The position numbers and the translations under genes are program-made. Below, in pieces: positions 35,854-47,658 of a stretch of 64,000 nucleotides of DNA (position 1 is its first letter; every line of letters starts with the position of its first letter). The stretch spans positions 26,905-90,904 of the forward strand of contig KB291798.1 of NCBI GenBank assembly GCA_000328365.1, given 5' to 3'. Origin of the DNA: Capitella teleta (lineage: Eukaryota > Annelida > Polychaeta > Capitellidae). The notes beneath the pieces are model-generated. The model was not told where the DNA came from. It did no database searches and saw nothing but the letters and a program-made list of their open reading frames with translations.

Positions 35854-38800
35854 ATGTCTGCAGTGGAAACCTCGTTGACGGGAGACACAGTGGAGCTACC
35901 CGATACCTCCATCTACGACATCTTCTTGGATTTGATATTCCAAGGTCGTGGAGATCAAATCCTACTTTACACCGAGAAGAAAGAGTTCAGTGTAAGTGAC
36001 GTCAGAGCCCTGGCAGAGCACGCGGCAAGTGTCCTCCTGCACCACTTCCATGAGCACAGTGTGCAAGAGCCCCAGGTTCTGGGTCTTATGTTCAGCGCAT
36101 CGGTGGAGCGCGTCGCCTACATGCTAGCCATCATTAAAATAGGATCAGCGTTTGTTTCACTGGACCCTAGTCTTCCTCCACCAAGGATGAAAGCAATGCT
36201 GAATGCATCCAGGGTCCATTTCGTGCTAGCTTCACGCACCATGGCCGAATACGTTCCAGAAACCCCGGATGTGATTACATTGGTTGATTTGCTGCATGAC
36301 ACGAAGATGTCATCTGGGATTCCCTACGTCATACCCAAGGACCCCTTGGTGGCAGTTTTATACACATCAGGCAGCACTGGCGCCCCTAAAGCTGTGCATC
36401 TGAAGGCCATGAACATTATAAACCGGGTGGTGTGGAGCTGGAAGGAATATCCATTTGCAAGAGAGGACAGATGCTGCATGAAATCTTCACCGTTGTTTGT
36501 CGATTCACTCACCGAACTCTTGACCCCTCTGCTTCGAGGTATTCCCATTCTGATGGTGGACCGAAGGGACGTTATTGACACTCAAGTCTTCTTGCGACGC
36601 ATTCACCAAGGAAAGGTGACGAGGATCGTCGTGGTTCCCTCCCAGCTTCAAGCAATGTTAACCATGAACGCCATAGATACCTCGATCGACTTCCTCGAGT
36701 TCATTACCATGGTGATCTCTAGTGGAGAGGAGTTGCCAGTAGGTCTTGCCAAGCAGTTCTTACAGTCCACCAAAAACTCAGTGTTGTGTAATTTCTACGG
36801 GAGTACCGAAACTACAGGAGACATTGCTTCGATTAATTTCAGCTCATTGGAAGACATTGAAAAACGGAGCGTTGGTGATCATCTTGCCTTGGGAAAACCA
36901 GTAATCAATACTCATATAACAATCAAGGAACCAGTTGAGACTGCCTTTGGTGTAAGAGTGGGTGAGGTGTGTGTGTCAGGTAAAAATATATCGGGAGCTG
37001 AGTTGGAGTACCGTATGGGAGATTTGGGTTTTATTCAAGACAATCATCTCTACTACTGCGGTCGTAATGACAAACAGATCAAGATTCGTGGGCACCGAAT
37101 TGATGCAAATGAAGTCGAGAAAGTTGTGTATCAGAGTCATCCGGCAGTAAAACAAGTTGTTGTCGTCGGTGTCGACACCGACTTGGTGGCAATTTACGAA
37201 ACTGAAGCGAAAACATATCCAGGGATGTTAGAGGATGAGATATTGAGAAACTGTGGAAGGAAGCTGCCTGCCTACATGATGCCTGTCTTGTTCAGAGTGG
37301 ATGCGATGCCACTGCAAGAACACACTGGTAAACTTGATAAACAGATGCTGAAATCACTCTGGAAATCAAGAATCACTTGCCATGGTGACAATTCAGTGGC
37401 TGCCATCATTGCAAATGTCTTAAATATCTCACAGGAGGAAATGAAAATGAACAGGTCTTTCTTCGATCTGGGAGGGAACTCGTTGTTAGCAGTTACAGCA
37501 TTATCAAAACTGAACGATCATGATTTGAAAATATCTTTTTCGGACTTCATAAATACAAACAGCATCCATGAAATCGAACAAATACTAAGCAACAAAACTG
37601 AAATCTACTCAAATAATTTTGATCGCTCTGCTTTCACAATCCACGAATTTAGAGAAGATGACGAAGTTGAAGCTTTCGGCCTTTTGGCTGAAGAATTCAC
37701 CACCAATAACCCATTGGATACTGCCATAGGAACAACCAAGTCAGCTTTCCTAAAATGGATGTCAAGTATCTCCCAAGAAATGCTGGCTGATGGTCTCTCA
37801 TTCTGTATAAGAGAGACAAAGACACAGCGTCTTGTTGCTTGTTGTGTGAATTTCGATACATCGACAGTCATCAATCCGATCGCGGAGCACTCTGCGGTGC
37901 TTGAGATAAACGAGGGTGTTGAAGCACCAGTCAGGGAGCTTCTCAAGGAAGAGGGGGGCAGGTGGATGGACTCCTATCTCAACGCTGTGACGTCATCAGC
38001 AGCCCCTGACCTCAAAGTGAGGTTGTTGACCCTGATAGAGGACGAGGAACTGCGACTGGCGAAGGAGAAAGGATTCAGAGGAATCGTCACGGTCAACTCG
38101 AATTTGGTCACCCAGGTGCGTCACGGGCTGGGTGATTATTGAGGGATGTATTTAGTCTTCTGGTATTCATTATGGGTCAATCTACGATTTGCCTATATTA
38201 TATCACTTGGTACTAGCCTCCGTATATGTGTGCTTTTGTCAGCACTTTGTTTGATAAATCGTTGCATATGGTTGTTCATGAACCGAAGCCTCGCGATTGG
38301 TTTTAGGTCAGGCTGGAGCCGGTTTCTCCATACTCTTATCGATAAATCTAAAGTGTTCTTTATCCTGCATACTACCACAGACAGAAGTCTACAGCACCCG
38401 GCCTTGTTATACAGTTTGTCGCATATAAAACAAAGACGTATTATACAGTTCAGAATTAATGATAAACCCCATCAACATTGAAACCGAACAAGTTATAATT
38501 ATATAGTTATAATTATGAGCAGGGTTTCACCAAAGATCATAGATCCAAGAGCATGGGGCACTTCCTATGCAATGCTTAGCGCACCGCATTACTGATATTT
38601 CTCTTATTCCCTTGCATGTGGACCTACACGAACGCAAGCCTAATGATCCCTGCGTGTACACGCTATAGCTCTGTTTAGCTTACAAAACAATAACAGACTG
38701 TGTATAATATAATACCGTATGCAGGTGTAATGATTGCATATATCTTTAATTGACATCAACGCATCATATGGTATCGATTGCACTATAAAACTAATTATGT

Positions 38801-38965
38801 GATTTAGACGGAATGTTTCCTTTCCAACAGTGTCTTGCAGAAGATTACGGATACCAGTTGAGGAATCAGATTCACGTGAAATCCTTTGAAAGCCAAGGCA
38901 CCACGCCTTTCTCTGCTGTTGACGACGCATTCTTCATCAAGTGCATGGTCAAATATTTGCATTGA
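35854..38965 (+). CDS. ebony: Ebony-like NRPS-type amine-conjugating enzyme (A-T-acyltransferase-like)
   Basis: Ebony activates beta-alanine on an adenylation domain, loads it on a carrier domain and joins it to biogenic amines such as dopamine or histamine. Two exons: 35854-38115 and 38831-38965, both phase 0; 798 residues. Visible motifs: A3 LYTSGSTGAPK (about residue 168), A5 NFYGSTETTG (311), A7 EYRMGDLG (384), A8 GRNDKQIKIRGHRID (402), A10 HTGKLDK, and the carrier site LGGNSLLAV (Ser near 542). The last 210 residues resemble the GNAT-fold amine-selecting domain of Ebony. The frame of exon 1 runs on to 38142, but that tail (VRHGLGDY) is intronic: GTQ-like VTQ|GTGCGT is a donor, and exon 2 supplies CLAEDYGYQLRNQIHVKSFE, the expected family C terminus. 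Drosophila Ebony is 879 residues. Substrate here is inferred. Confidence 0.88.
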
Positions 38966-38994
38966 GCCACAACTGTTCCTAAACTAAGCTCAAG

Positions 38995-39085
38995 CTCGTC
39001 ACCTTCCACTGCCGCTGACCTCTTTAATGTGGTCAAGCTGCAGCTCAGTGGCTCTAATTGAGAATTCGGACATGAGTTATGCATT
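38995..39085. repeat. Old dispersed repeat, copy 2
   Basis: Diverged partner of 16490-16585 in the same orientation, just past the Ebony-like gene. Confidence 0.5.
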
Positions 39086-39564
39086 GTTCAACACTGAAGG
39101 AAATACATTTAATTCGAAGTTGCCACCTGGAGCATTGTCAACAAAACTGTATTGATGCTATCGCACGATGGCATGTGTAGACTTAGTTCCACGAGATGTA
39201 ACCGAGGATCATGCGGATTCAGGATAATCCTCGGCTGCATCTTGTGGAATTAGGTTTGGTCATGCGGGGTCACAATTGAATTGTGTCGGTGCCTCGCAAA
39301 ACTGTAGGCGTTTGTCACCCGCTTCCATAAATGTAAACAAAATATATATTAAAATCGGGCCACTAAAACCGATAATAATTGTGGTTTTGAGTAGTAAACC
39401 ATAAGAGCTTATCAAACAATCATTTTACAGAGAAAAAAAAAATGTTCAAAGTTGGAGGTAGTGAATGTGGCACGATTTTCCATGGGAGTACTTCCTCTCC
39501 TCCAATATGGCGTCAAATGAGGGGGCATGTTGTCTTCTTTAGCGTATATACATAGATAATCTAC

Positions 39565-39597
39565 TTCTGTAGCTTCGCTCTTAGCGAAGCTACAGAA
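39565..39597. repeat. Perfect 15-bp hairpin
   Basis: Arm 39565-39579 (TTCTGTAGCTTCGCT) is followed by CTT and its exact reverse complement at 39583-39597. It may be a recombinogenic palindrome or the centre of a small foldback element. No ends or target duplication were found. Confidence 0.85.
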
Positions 39598-39599
39598 TC

Positions 39600-40050
39600 T
39601 TTGGCCATACTCAGGTGCCCTGTTATTCCCTGAGAGGGCCACCTGTGGCTCTTCAGTCTGCCAGGAAGATGTTATTTTAGTTGCTTCAACACTTTTGTCC
39701 ATGTGTAATTAAATCGGGCTATAACCTATTTCCTGATATTATGTGTGAATAGTATATACGAGTATACTCATGAAATTAACGTACATTTTATTGCTTTTAG
39801 TGCTAATTGTACGTAGCAGCTAGAGACCCTCATCAGAGAGAGCAGAAATTATTTATGGCTGGAGCATAATAATTATGTTGATGCTGCTCAGTCTGAGAAA
39901 CATTTGTGTAACTTGATTGGCAACATAACAAAGTTAATTTACTATCCACCTTCCCAACAAACATTAGAATAGTGACCCAAAGTTGGCCAAATTCGGACAC
40001 TAAGAGCGGCCCGGAAGAGGACAAAAGTAATGTAGAAGTTACTACCTTGC
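39600..40050. other. Stretch without recognisable gene
   Basis: Short frames only, none with a recognisable domain. Confidence 0.35.
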
Positions 40051-40605
40051 ACTGGGGCCGTGCTGGCCCGTGCAGTAGTCCCTATGTCGGCAAACACATG
40101 GTGGCGTCAAGACTGTCATCAGAAGCCTTCTATCCTTAACTGCTCTGATCAAACAATGCGGTCGCCGTGCTGCAGGACGCTCTCCTTCCAAAACGCAGGT
40201 TACCGTCGCGTGTGGCTTCAATGGCCCTTTGGACGTTGCCCGTCGCTGCTGCCCTTCGTGGAGGTCTGAGGTGTTATGTATTCTGGATGCTGTTATGTTA
40301 CTTTAGATTAATAAACTTCCGGTGTTCGGCCTCTACTGTGTTCAACGTGTTTTAAACAAATCATCGGACTAATTGCATGTCACAAACATAACATGGTGTC
40401 AGACCTGAGTACATGTGTCAATTAAGTGAACGAACAATCCTAGAAGTGTTTGTGAAAGTTCTTGGGTATTCTTACATAAGTTTACACTGTAAACCGAGGG
40501 TAACCAAAACTCGAACTCCAGAAAATTATAATTATTATTGAATAAACGTTAATCTTTTCAACGTGACTTGAAGCGCGGTCTCTGTGACCACGAACACACA
40601 CACAC

Positions 40606-40647
<42 letters not shown>

Positions 40648-42040
40648 AGGTGAAAAAAGCTAATGCGCAAGCATTAAATATGGAAATAAGAATTCAAGTA
40701 TCATCTCGTAGCAGCAGAAAACCCGACGCAAATTATAAGACCACAATTGGAAGCTACTTTGTTCGATGGGACCTCAATGGATGAGAGTGTTCTCCAAGTT
40801 CACATTCACTGCTCCGAAGAACAAAGCTAATTACGAAAGCGCAGTGGAAGCATTTGACACTCACTTCGAACCAAAGAAACCGAAAGTTATATCACGAGAT
40901 TTCAAAGGAGATTGCAAAATGAGTCATTGAGTGACTATATCACTTGTATGAGAGACATGGCTGCCCAATCGGAATTTGGGAACACAGGAGAAATGCAGAT
41001 AAGTGTGCATGCAGGTGTCAAATTGTGTTCAAGATCCAAGGCTTAGACTCTAGGAAGATGACATGACGTTGGCCAAGTCATCCAGAAGTACCAAAGATCA
41101 ATGTCCGATATATTAGCAGGAATGAACGGCGTCGAAGTCATAATGGATAATATTATACTCATTTAATCCATCCATGCGCCAACCATTGAGTTGCACAACA
41201 AAATACTGGAACAAGTACTACAGAGATGACAAGAGAAAAACTGAACTCGAAGAAAAGCTGTGCAAGAATGAAGTTGAGTATATAGATCACTGACTCAGAG
41301 CTGATGGAATGAAAAATGGAACGGAAAAGGTTCAAGTTGAACTGAAGAGCAAAAAAAAAACAAAAAAAAAAAAAAAAAAAAAACCAACGTCATTTGAATA
41401 CGTTCAACAGCTTCTCATGATGGAGTCATTGCGTAATCTAATCAAGGAATCGCACCAGCACGGGTTTGAATTTCACAAACGAGCATTATAGAAGAATTAA
41501 AGAAACTGATCACTGAGGCTCCAGTACTTCAATTCAACAGCACATCAGAACCAATAACAACAATATGATGTGATGCTTCAAAAAGGGGACTGGGAGAAGT
41601 TCTAATGCAAGGAGACTGCCAAGTTGTGTATATGCATCAAAAGCCCTGACAACAACTAAACAAGCGTATGCCCAGATCGAGAAATAGTTCTTGGCAATAG
41701 TGTTCACGATGAAGAAATTCTATTCATATGGAATAAGCGACATAACAGTTGAAACAGACCACTTACCATTAGTAAGAATCTACTCCAAACAGCTACATTT
41801 CGTATCACTGAGACTTCAAAAAATGAAGATGACTCTTTATCATTGCACATTAAGGATTGTGAGAAAGTCAGGCAAAACATCCTAGTTGCAGATGCCTTGA
41901 GTCGTGCATATCTATACCTGAAACCTACCCTCATCTGATGGAGGAAATCAAGCAGCGCAACGTGTTTGCAATTGAAGTGAGAAGTGTAACAGTGCTCAGG
42001 TTTGAAAAGTCGCAAGAGTTGTTACAAGAACAGGACGGTG
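40050..42040 (+). mobile_element. Ty3/gypsy LTR retrotransposon fossil
   Basis: Fossil. Probable end of a left LTR near 40392 (AATAAA-type signal before it, then TGGTGTCAGACC as a plausible primer-binding site). A gag-like part follows at about 40780-41060, reverse-transcriptase remains at about 41100-41300, and an RNase H-like part at about 41480-41900. A poly(A) run (40605-40645) and a second one (41350-41382) interrupt it. No right LTR was found; its far end is overrun by a minisatellite. The coding parts carry numerous breaks, so it is old and inactive. Confidence 0.7.
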
Positions 42041-42192
42041 AAATGGAAAAGCTTAGGAAAACCCTAAATGGAAAAGCTTAGGAAAACCCTAAATGGAAAA
42101 GCTTAGGAAAACCCTAAATGGAAAAGCTTAGGAAAACCCTAAATGGAAAAGCTTAGGAAAACCCTAAATGGAAAAGCTTAGGAAAACCCTAA
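42041..42192. repeat. 25-bp minisatellite, six identical copies
   Basis: Unit AAATGGAAAAGCTTAGG followed by AAAACCCT, copies starting at 42041, 42066, 42091, 42116, 42141 and 42166. It sits at the ragged end of the gypsy fossil. The perfect identity implies recent expansion. The CCCTAA inside the unit is not a telomere array. Confidence 0.95.
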
Positions 42193-42574
42193 GGAAAGCA
42201 TGACCAATGCACAAGCGTGTGTAGAAATTTTCTCTCCTTGACTAAACAATTCAACGGCAGGTGCCTGTTTTAAATGGTTTACTAGACATAAAATAATGTA
42301 TATACAAATAACACATAGCACAAAATGACAATTATACTCACGCCATGTTGACAGTATGCTAATTACCTGTAATCACCTGTAATTAATTAGTTAATTAGTC
42401 TGATTAGTTAAAATTGATCTTATTGTGTTTAGCGACCTCATCAATCCTAAAAACGACACCAACATTGCCTTATTGTGACCAATAAAGAGGAAGTATTTTG
42501 ACAGGTGTGCTAATTAATGTTCCGGTAGTATTATTGGGGGCACCACTTCCAATATTGTCTGGCATTGTCGGTAC

Positions 42575-42833
42575 CTTTTTTTTTTTTTTTTTTTTTTTTT
42601 TGGGCTGTCAGCTCAAGGACTAGCACTATAGTTCCTATGGTTCTGTAAATCATGTGTATCTTTTAGATGTGACTAGATATATACTTAGAGCCAAACGAGA
42701 AGCACGCCTGAGTTATTAAAACACAGTTTATTAATTTTAGAATACATTGTACCGACTTCCTTTTCACCAGGATTTGAATGCGTTTCATTTGTACAGATTG
42801 TAAATCGTGTCCTTGTGGTTGACACCAATTTAA

Positions 42834-42866
<33 letters not shown>
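42575..42866. repeat. Two poly(T) runs
   Basis: T-runs at about 42578-42600 and 42836-42866, flanking 240 bp without recognisable content. Confidence 0.7.
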
Positions 42867-42867
<1 letters not shown>

Positions 42868-42904
42868 TAATTGAATTAATTATTCTTCTACATTTTTAAT
42901 GGTT

Positions 42905-43560
42905 CGGACTCCTTGATGACCCTGGTTTAGAGTCCGCTGAAATGGCGTCAAGCACGCGGAGCATGGCAGTGCCTGCCCCCTCCGATGGCTCGTTGTATCG
43001 CAGATAGCCGTAAATCCCGGTACTTTACCGGTTTGTTGGCCTTCAATTTGGGCCATATCTCGCTGTTAACGCGAGGAGCCTCCATGAAGGGGCAGTTGGC
43101 TGGCCGTTGGACTTTTTCCAACTGTTCTTGCACCTTCTCGTGCCTGAGCCCCTTCCGAAATCTCTTCCGGGCCAATTTGATGTCAGGAGCAGTAGCGTCA
43201 TCCTCGAGGTCATCCTCATAAGAATAGAGCCAGTCCTTCTCACTCGGCTCGCCCTTCCCTGATCCGCTGGTCAGACAGCGATTGATGGCATGTTCATCAT
43301 CGGAGGACTCTCCGTCGTGATCCATTTCCTCATGGCCACGCTTGGTTGCCTTGGGGGCATCCCCCGAAGTAGCTTCTCGGCAATTGATGCCTCTGCTCGA
43401 GGACTTAGGGCGCTGGAGTGCATCTAGCGACTCCGATATTCTAGTCCTAGGATGGAGGAATCTCCAGAGCCCGGGTTGCCAATGGAGGGTGGAGGAGCAT
43501 CCCCGCCTAGTAGGGCAATCTCGCCAGTTTCAGTTGAAGAAATGATGCTTCAAGATGAAT
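42905..43560 (-). mobile_element. Retroelement ORF1/gag-like fossil fragment (DIRS-like or gypsy-like)
   Basis: Fossil. The minus strand reads as an acidic, Ser-rich segment followed by a motif set (RPANCPFMEAPRVNSEIW, then a basic DLRL-AIQ-A stretch) that recalls the ORF1 region of DIRS-type and related retroelements of marine animals. No reverse transcriptase lies beside it in the expected place. It is a partial copy; family assignment is uncertain. Confidence 0.4.
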
Positions 43561-43799
43561 CCGAAAGAACAAAGTAATCCAAAGAATAGAACAACACAAA
43601 GTACAATAAAGTTCTCAACACGTGGTCCGACACTGAACAAGAAAGCGCGGAGCTGTCCTGAGCGTGTGAGCGTGTCGCAGACGGGAACACAAGTGAGCGA
43701 TAGCAGCAAGGCAGCTATCTCATATGACTTCTCCTCCCGCTTTATGGTCGGTAGAATCTCAATCAAACTTTAACTTACAGGTAAGTCTCGTTTAATCTT

Positions 43800-43824
43800 T
43801 AGAGAGAGAGAGAGAGAGAGAGAA
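43800..43824. repeat. (GA)n microsatellite
   Basis: About 12 copies of GA, followed 70 bp later by an (AT)n run near 43896-43912. Confidence 0.9.
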
Positions 43825-44067
43825 ATCATTTATTTAACAACAACATACATCAATGTGAATTAAGCGGGGAGAAAAAAATAAATAAATAAAAAAAAAATAT
43901 ATATATATATATATTTTTTTTTTTCTTCCGGTGCAGACTAATGGTAGTAATGATGATGATGATAGTATGATGATGCAGGGAGACCAGGCTAAGGCACAAC
44001 AAGCGTCCGTTTTCGCGCTGGCCACCCCGATTATCAACATCATGAGTTGATACATAATAGGCCTACT

Positions 44068-44775
44068 GTCGGTCTACCCAAACCCTTAAAACCCCGCTAT
44101 ATACCTTCGTCAGTACAACATCCCCGAAAACGCGCTGAATATCATTGAGACTCGAGTTATAGTCCATATATTGGAATTAAATACATGCAGCTTAATGTTG
44201 TTGGAGACCTGCTTCTTAAACAATCCTACGTCGTATTAGACGTAAAAATGGGAATTATTCGTTTTGACAGATGTTCAAGGTCGATCATAACGCACTTGAT
44301 CACAGATGTCATGCAAGCATTCACATGTTTAATGGGTATCGCAACGTATGATAATCCCTGAGGCTGGTATCCACCAAGGTGAAGCAATATTGTTGCAGAT
44401 TATCAGACAAAAAGTTGCGTCACGCGCATAACCACGGTGTATTCGGGTTAATAAACCTTGTTGTGAATACCAATGCATGCCTATACACATAATACAGATT
44501 ACGCTACAGTAGTTCTCTCATTTCCCTTTTCCTTGCTTCAATCTCTCCATCAAGCGCTACCTTCGTCCGTAGCATTGAACTCCCCTCGGGACAACCGACC
44601 TCACTATTCCTACTACCTAGCTGGGTTTAATTCCCACCTCCGACCACCTATCATTTAGACAAAATAAAATTGGACTTCATTCAACGTACCCTGGTAGACC
44701 TGTGTGCTTTCCCTTATAAGTTCAGACAAGGCCGACAACTGAGGACATGCATGGTTTTAAGGGTTCAGGGAGACC
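44068..44775. mobile_element. TIR-bearing repeat family 'AAACMCTTA', copy 1
   Basis: Left end GTCTACCCAAACCCTTAAAA and right end TTTTAAGGGTTCAGGGAGAC form an inverted pair (44070 and 44757-44776). The segment 44130-44470 is related in the same orientation to 62806-63125 (shared: TGAATATC-TTGAGACTC, CCATATATTGGAA, ACGTATGATAATMCCTGAG, CAAAAAGTTG). No transposase frame. Confidence 0.6.
44284..44294 (-). promoter_or_regulatory. Copy of the 12-bp word inside the repeat at 44.1 kb
   Basis: GATCATAACGCACTT. The matching part of the related repeat at 62.9 kb lacks it. Confidence 0.5.
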
Positions 44776-44843
44776 CAATACTCGAGATCAAAGACTCTCT
44801 ATTCTCTCTTAATAGAGAGTCTTTGCTCGAGATGATTATTTGT

Positions 44844-44854
44844 ATGCGTTATGA
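44844..44854 (+). promoter_or_regulatory. Copy of the 12-bp word, intergenic
   Basis: GTATGCGTTATGATT, followed 9 bp later by the partial inverted echo ATTATAACGTGATGAT. Confidence 0.5.
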
Positions 44855-45121
44855 TTATTGCATTATAACGTGATGATCACCGCGAGAGGCCGCCAGCCGT
44901 CTGTTCTATTTTAAGAATTCAGGTAAAATTCGTCAAAGGTAGCAACTTGCAAGTAGGTCGACATTCTGATAGCGGAACACACTAACACCCTTGGATATGA
45001 TCGCTTTTTGATTGATTAAATTTGTGAGTGAACTACTTGTGGTAAGAATAATCACGAAGAGTATCTTTCTAAATTTCTCAAAACGCAAGACTGCTAGTGC
45101 TGGTATTGGTTAGTGACTAGC

Positions 45122-45224
45122 TGACATACTACAGCGAGCCCAATGGGTCTACAGACCTCGCCCGAGAATCTGTGCTAGTTAGTGACTTAGTCTCGGTTCC
45201 ACTCTCTATATTGATAATTAGAGA
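45122..45224. repeat. Dispersed repeat with CATACTACAGCGAG, copy 1
   Basis: CTGACATACTACAGCGAGCCC followed by GACCTCGCCCGA. Related pieces lie at 47659-47715 (direct) and at 59520-59612, where the ACAGCGAG word is inverted while the CTCTATATT-ATAATTAGA tail is direct. The family is not named. Confidence 0.5.
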
Positions 45225-45660
45225 ATATAGACCCTATTATAGACCCTGAAGCCGCCAAGCCGTAAAAATATGGCTGGCTGAAGCATCAATTCGGCGGCTA
45301 TCCGGCTAATCCGGCCTTTCTTCACGGTGGCTGCTGAGTAAAAATCACGGCTCAAGCCGGCTCAGAGCAAGCATAATTTCTCTCTCTCAAGTTCAGAAAT
45401 CAATCAAATTAGTGCTATTAAATCATATACACTCAGCGCCATATGCAAGGCAACAGCATGCACCCTTCCAAAACCATTTAATAGCTATTATTTAATTTAT
45501 TTTAAAATTTATGAGGAATTAAATTGATAATACATAAAAATGTAAGATAATTATATTATGGCATCTATGCTCTACAACAGAAATTGTGTTATAACTTTTT
45601 ATAGCTACCAATATGTTTGGAGGACATTATAGTCAAGAATCCACAAGACACCTTTTCTTC

Positions 45661-45718
45661 TAGCTCCCCAAGGGTAGCGGAGCAGTTCCTATACACTCTG
45701 CTACAGTTTGGGGAACTA
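45661..45718. mobile_element. Tiny foldback MITE (empty-site copy)
   Basis: A 58-bp unit starting TAGCTCCCCAAGGGTAGCGG and ending TTTGGGGAACTA. It matches the outer element at 61553-62373 but without the 733-bp insert, so it records the sequence before insertion. Confidence 0.65.
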
Positions 45719-46318
45719 CTTTTCTTCCTGCATTAGTTGACAGTTGTATTTGACAGTATTTCATTTACCCTATTGTCTTGGTTATACGCGCAGTGGGCTA
45801 AGGCAGGGGCTGAGAGCATGTCAATTTCACATCGATTACACGCCCACTCCACAAACACCCTCTCATAATTGTTAAAACCAACGAATTTAACGAATATTAT
45901 CCGGCTGAAACATGCCTGAAGTGTCAGCAGGCTGCTGCTAGTAATGCTAGTAGGCTTATGTGTAGGACAAGAATTCCTGACAGGTCACCCAATTGGCATA
46001 TTCCCAAGACAGACACTCTGTGGATATTCCATGAGCAGTCAGAAGTTTGTTTTTTTTAAAGTATGAATCAGCTTAATACATATCCAGGTGATTGTCTTGG
46101 GAGTATGCCAATTGTGTTCCTTATAAGGAGTGCTTGTACTATAACACACTGAATGCTGCTAAAAATACCTTGGTACTAGTGGGCGTGTATGGGAATTCAT
46201 CAATATCTCCTTTGAAAAAAGTGGGGTGGGCGTTTATTTAGGAGTGTGCTTTTAAGTACCAAGACAATAGCTCTCTTTTGCATCGAAATCTGTAAATATA
46301 TGTTGGCACTATTGAGTT

Positions 46319-46432
46319 TATTCAGTCAGACCCCGTTAATCCCCGGATTACATGACACAATTAACATTACAAACAATTTGCCCCTGGGATTTTACGATTA
46401 CGAAAAGGGCGGATTAACGGGGTCTGACAGTA
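46319..46432. mobile_element. Pogo-like MITE, copy 2
   Basis: A 114-bp relative of the element at 6211-6384. Ends contain CAGACCCCGTTAATCC and GGATTAACGGGGTCTG, with TA at both edges. It is shorter internally than copy 1 and lies 270 bp upstream of the small Pro-rich gene. Confidence 0.75.
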
Positions 46433-46704
46433 TGCTAGTATCAGCACTAAATGGCATTATTAACTACGGTAATAGGCTAAGTCACTCAGCCTAAGTGAAG
46501 ATTGAAGTGAAGGGGGATGGTCTGTTCACTCAGATACCCAGTCTTGGGCGCAGATATAAAAACTCAGTTGTCACATACTAATCTAGGTCCCCCTAATCGT
46601 TGTATAACAGAGTGACACTTGTCCTGTGTGGTGACCGGTGACCCTTTTTAGTACGCTGTTATGAATCTTTCATGTATAGAATTTTTTTCCTCAGAGCGAG
46701 CATC

Positions 46705-47113
46705 ATGTACGGACAGGCAGATCTTTCTGCCGGAGGCTACAGCAGCGGAAAACCTGGAATGTCAGTCGGGTACTCTCCAGCTGCCAGTTCTTCTGGGCAG
46801 TACGATCCCTACCAGCCAGCCAGCTGCATACCAGCCAGCTGCTCCCTACCAGCCAGCTGCTCCAGCTCCTGCCCCGGCAGGATTCATCTATGGGCAGGAC
46901 ATCCGTCCTGCATATACCTCCTCTCCTCAAGTCATTGTGGTTCCAACACACAAGAAGAACGATGGGCCGCTTCTAGCCAAAGCGTCTGGCAGCAAGAAGC
47001 AGTGTCTGGCCGTCTATGGACTCCTTATTTTTGGAATTCTTGTTGGCTTCCTGATGGCGGTTGTCTTTGGGACAACATGGAAGCAGGGTTGGGGGTACGG
47101 CTATCCGAACTGA
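46705..47113 (+). CDS. Small Pro-rich, tail-anchored membrane protein with a 4-bp frame disruption
   Basis: The coding exon begins after a good acceptor (TTTTTTCCTCAG at 46683-46694), so a non-coding exon lies upstream. ATG at 46705 opens MYGQADLSAGGYSSGKPGMS and reads sensibly to QYDPYQPA. From there the protein-like signal moves to the next frame: repeats of AAPYQPAAP, then GFIYGQDIRPAY, a basic HKKNDG segment, a membrane helix (LAVYGLLIFGILVGFLMAVV) and WGYGYPN before TGA at 47111-47113. The switch coincides with an extra CCAG in the CCAGCCAGCTGC repeat at 46812-46823: three CCAG here, two in sister units. Without it the product would have 134 residues. It is either a true frameshift allele or pseudogene, or a sequencing slip. 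Function unknown. AATAAA signals follow near 47190 and 47258. Confidence 0.6.
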
Positions 47114-47658
47114 ATTCTTTCTCAAACACTGCATATGATATAGATCTGACGTTTTTACATTCCATATAAATTTCTTTTTTTTAATTGTGAATAAATGTAT
47201 ATTTTTATCAGAAATGTTTTTCTGATTCTGTGCTGAATGGTATTCTTTTGTTTCGTAATAAATGTACCTGTATGTGCTATGCTAAATTACTTGGTCAAAT
47301 TAACTGCTGATTGAATTTTATCTCAGATCAGTACTGAGATCTATGTAAAAAATAAAGGGAAAACAATCTGGTTTAATCAAATAAACTGTAAAGGTTCAAC
47401 TCGCTTTTCATGAAAGCCTAAGTATTTCAGTGGTTAACCCATGTTTTACTGTGGAGGCGTGGACCGAATCAATTATACATGTATAGACCCCTATGTATAG
47501 AAAGAAGCTTTAAAGCTCTTTGATACAAACTAGAAGTCGTACACTTTATGGTAGATAGAAGATAGATAGGTAAACTATACTAAACAGGAGAAGTGGTGGT
47601 ATTCATGCACACAATGTACTAGAATTAATGCATGATTATTAGTATCTATGCGTATAGC

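Noticed and set aside
38116-38142. Direct read-through end of the Ebony-like frame
   Set aside because: It follows a good donor, is unlike the family C terminus, and an in-phase exon with the expected sequence exists at 38831.
42041-42192. CRISPR array or telomere repeat
   Set aside because: Units are head-to-tail without spacers, only the CCCTAA hexamer recalls telomeres, and the host is an animal.
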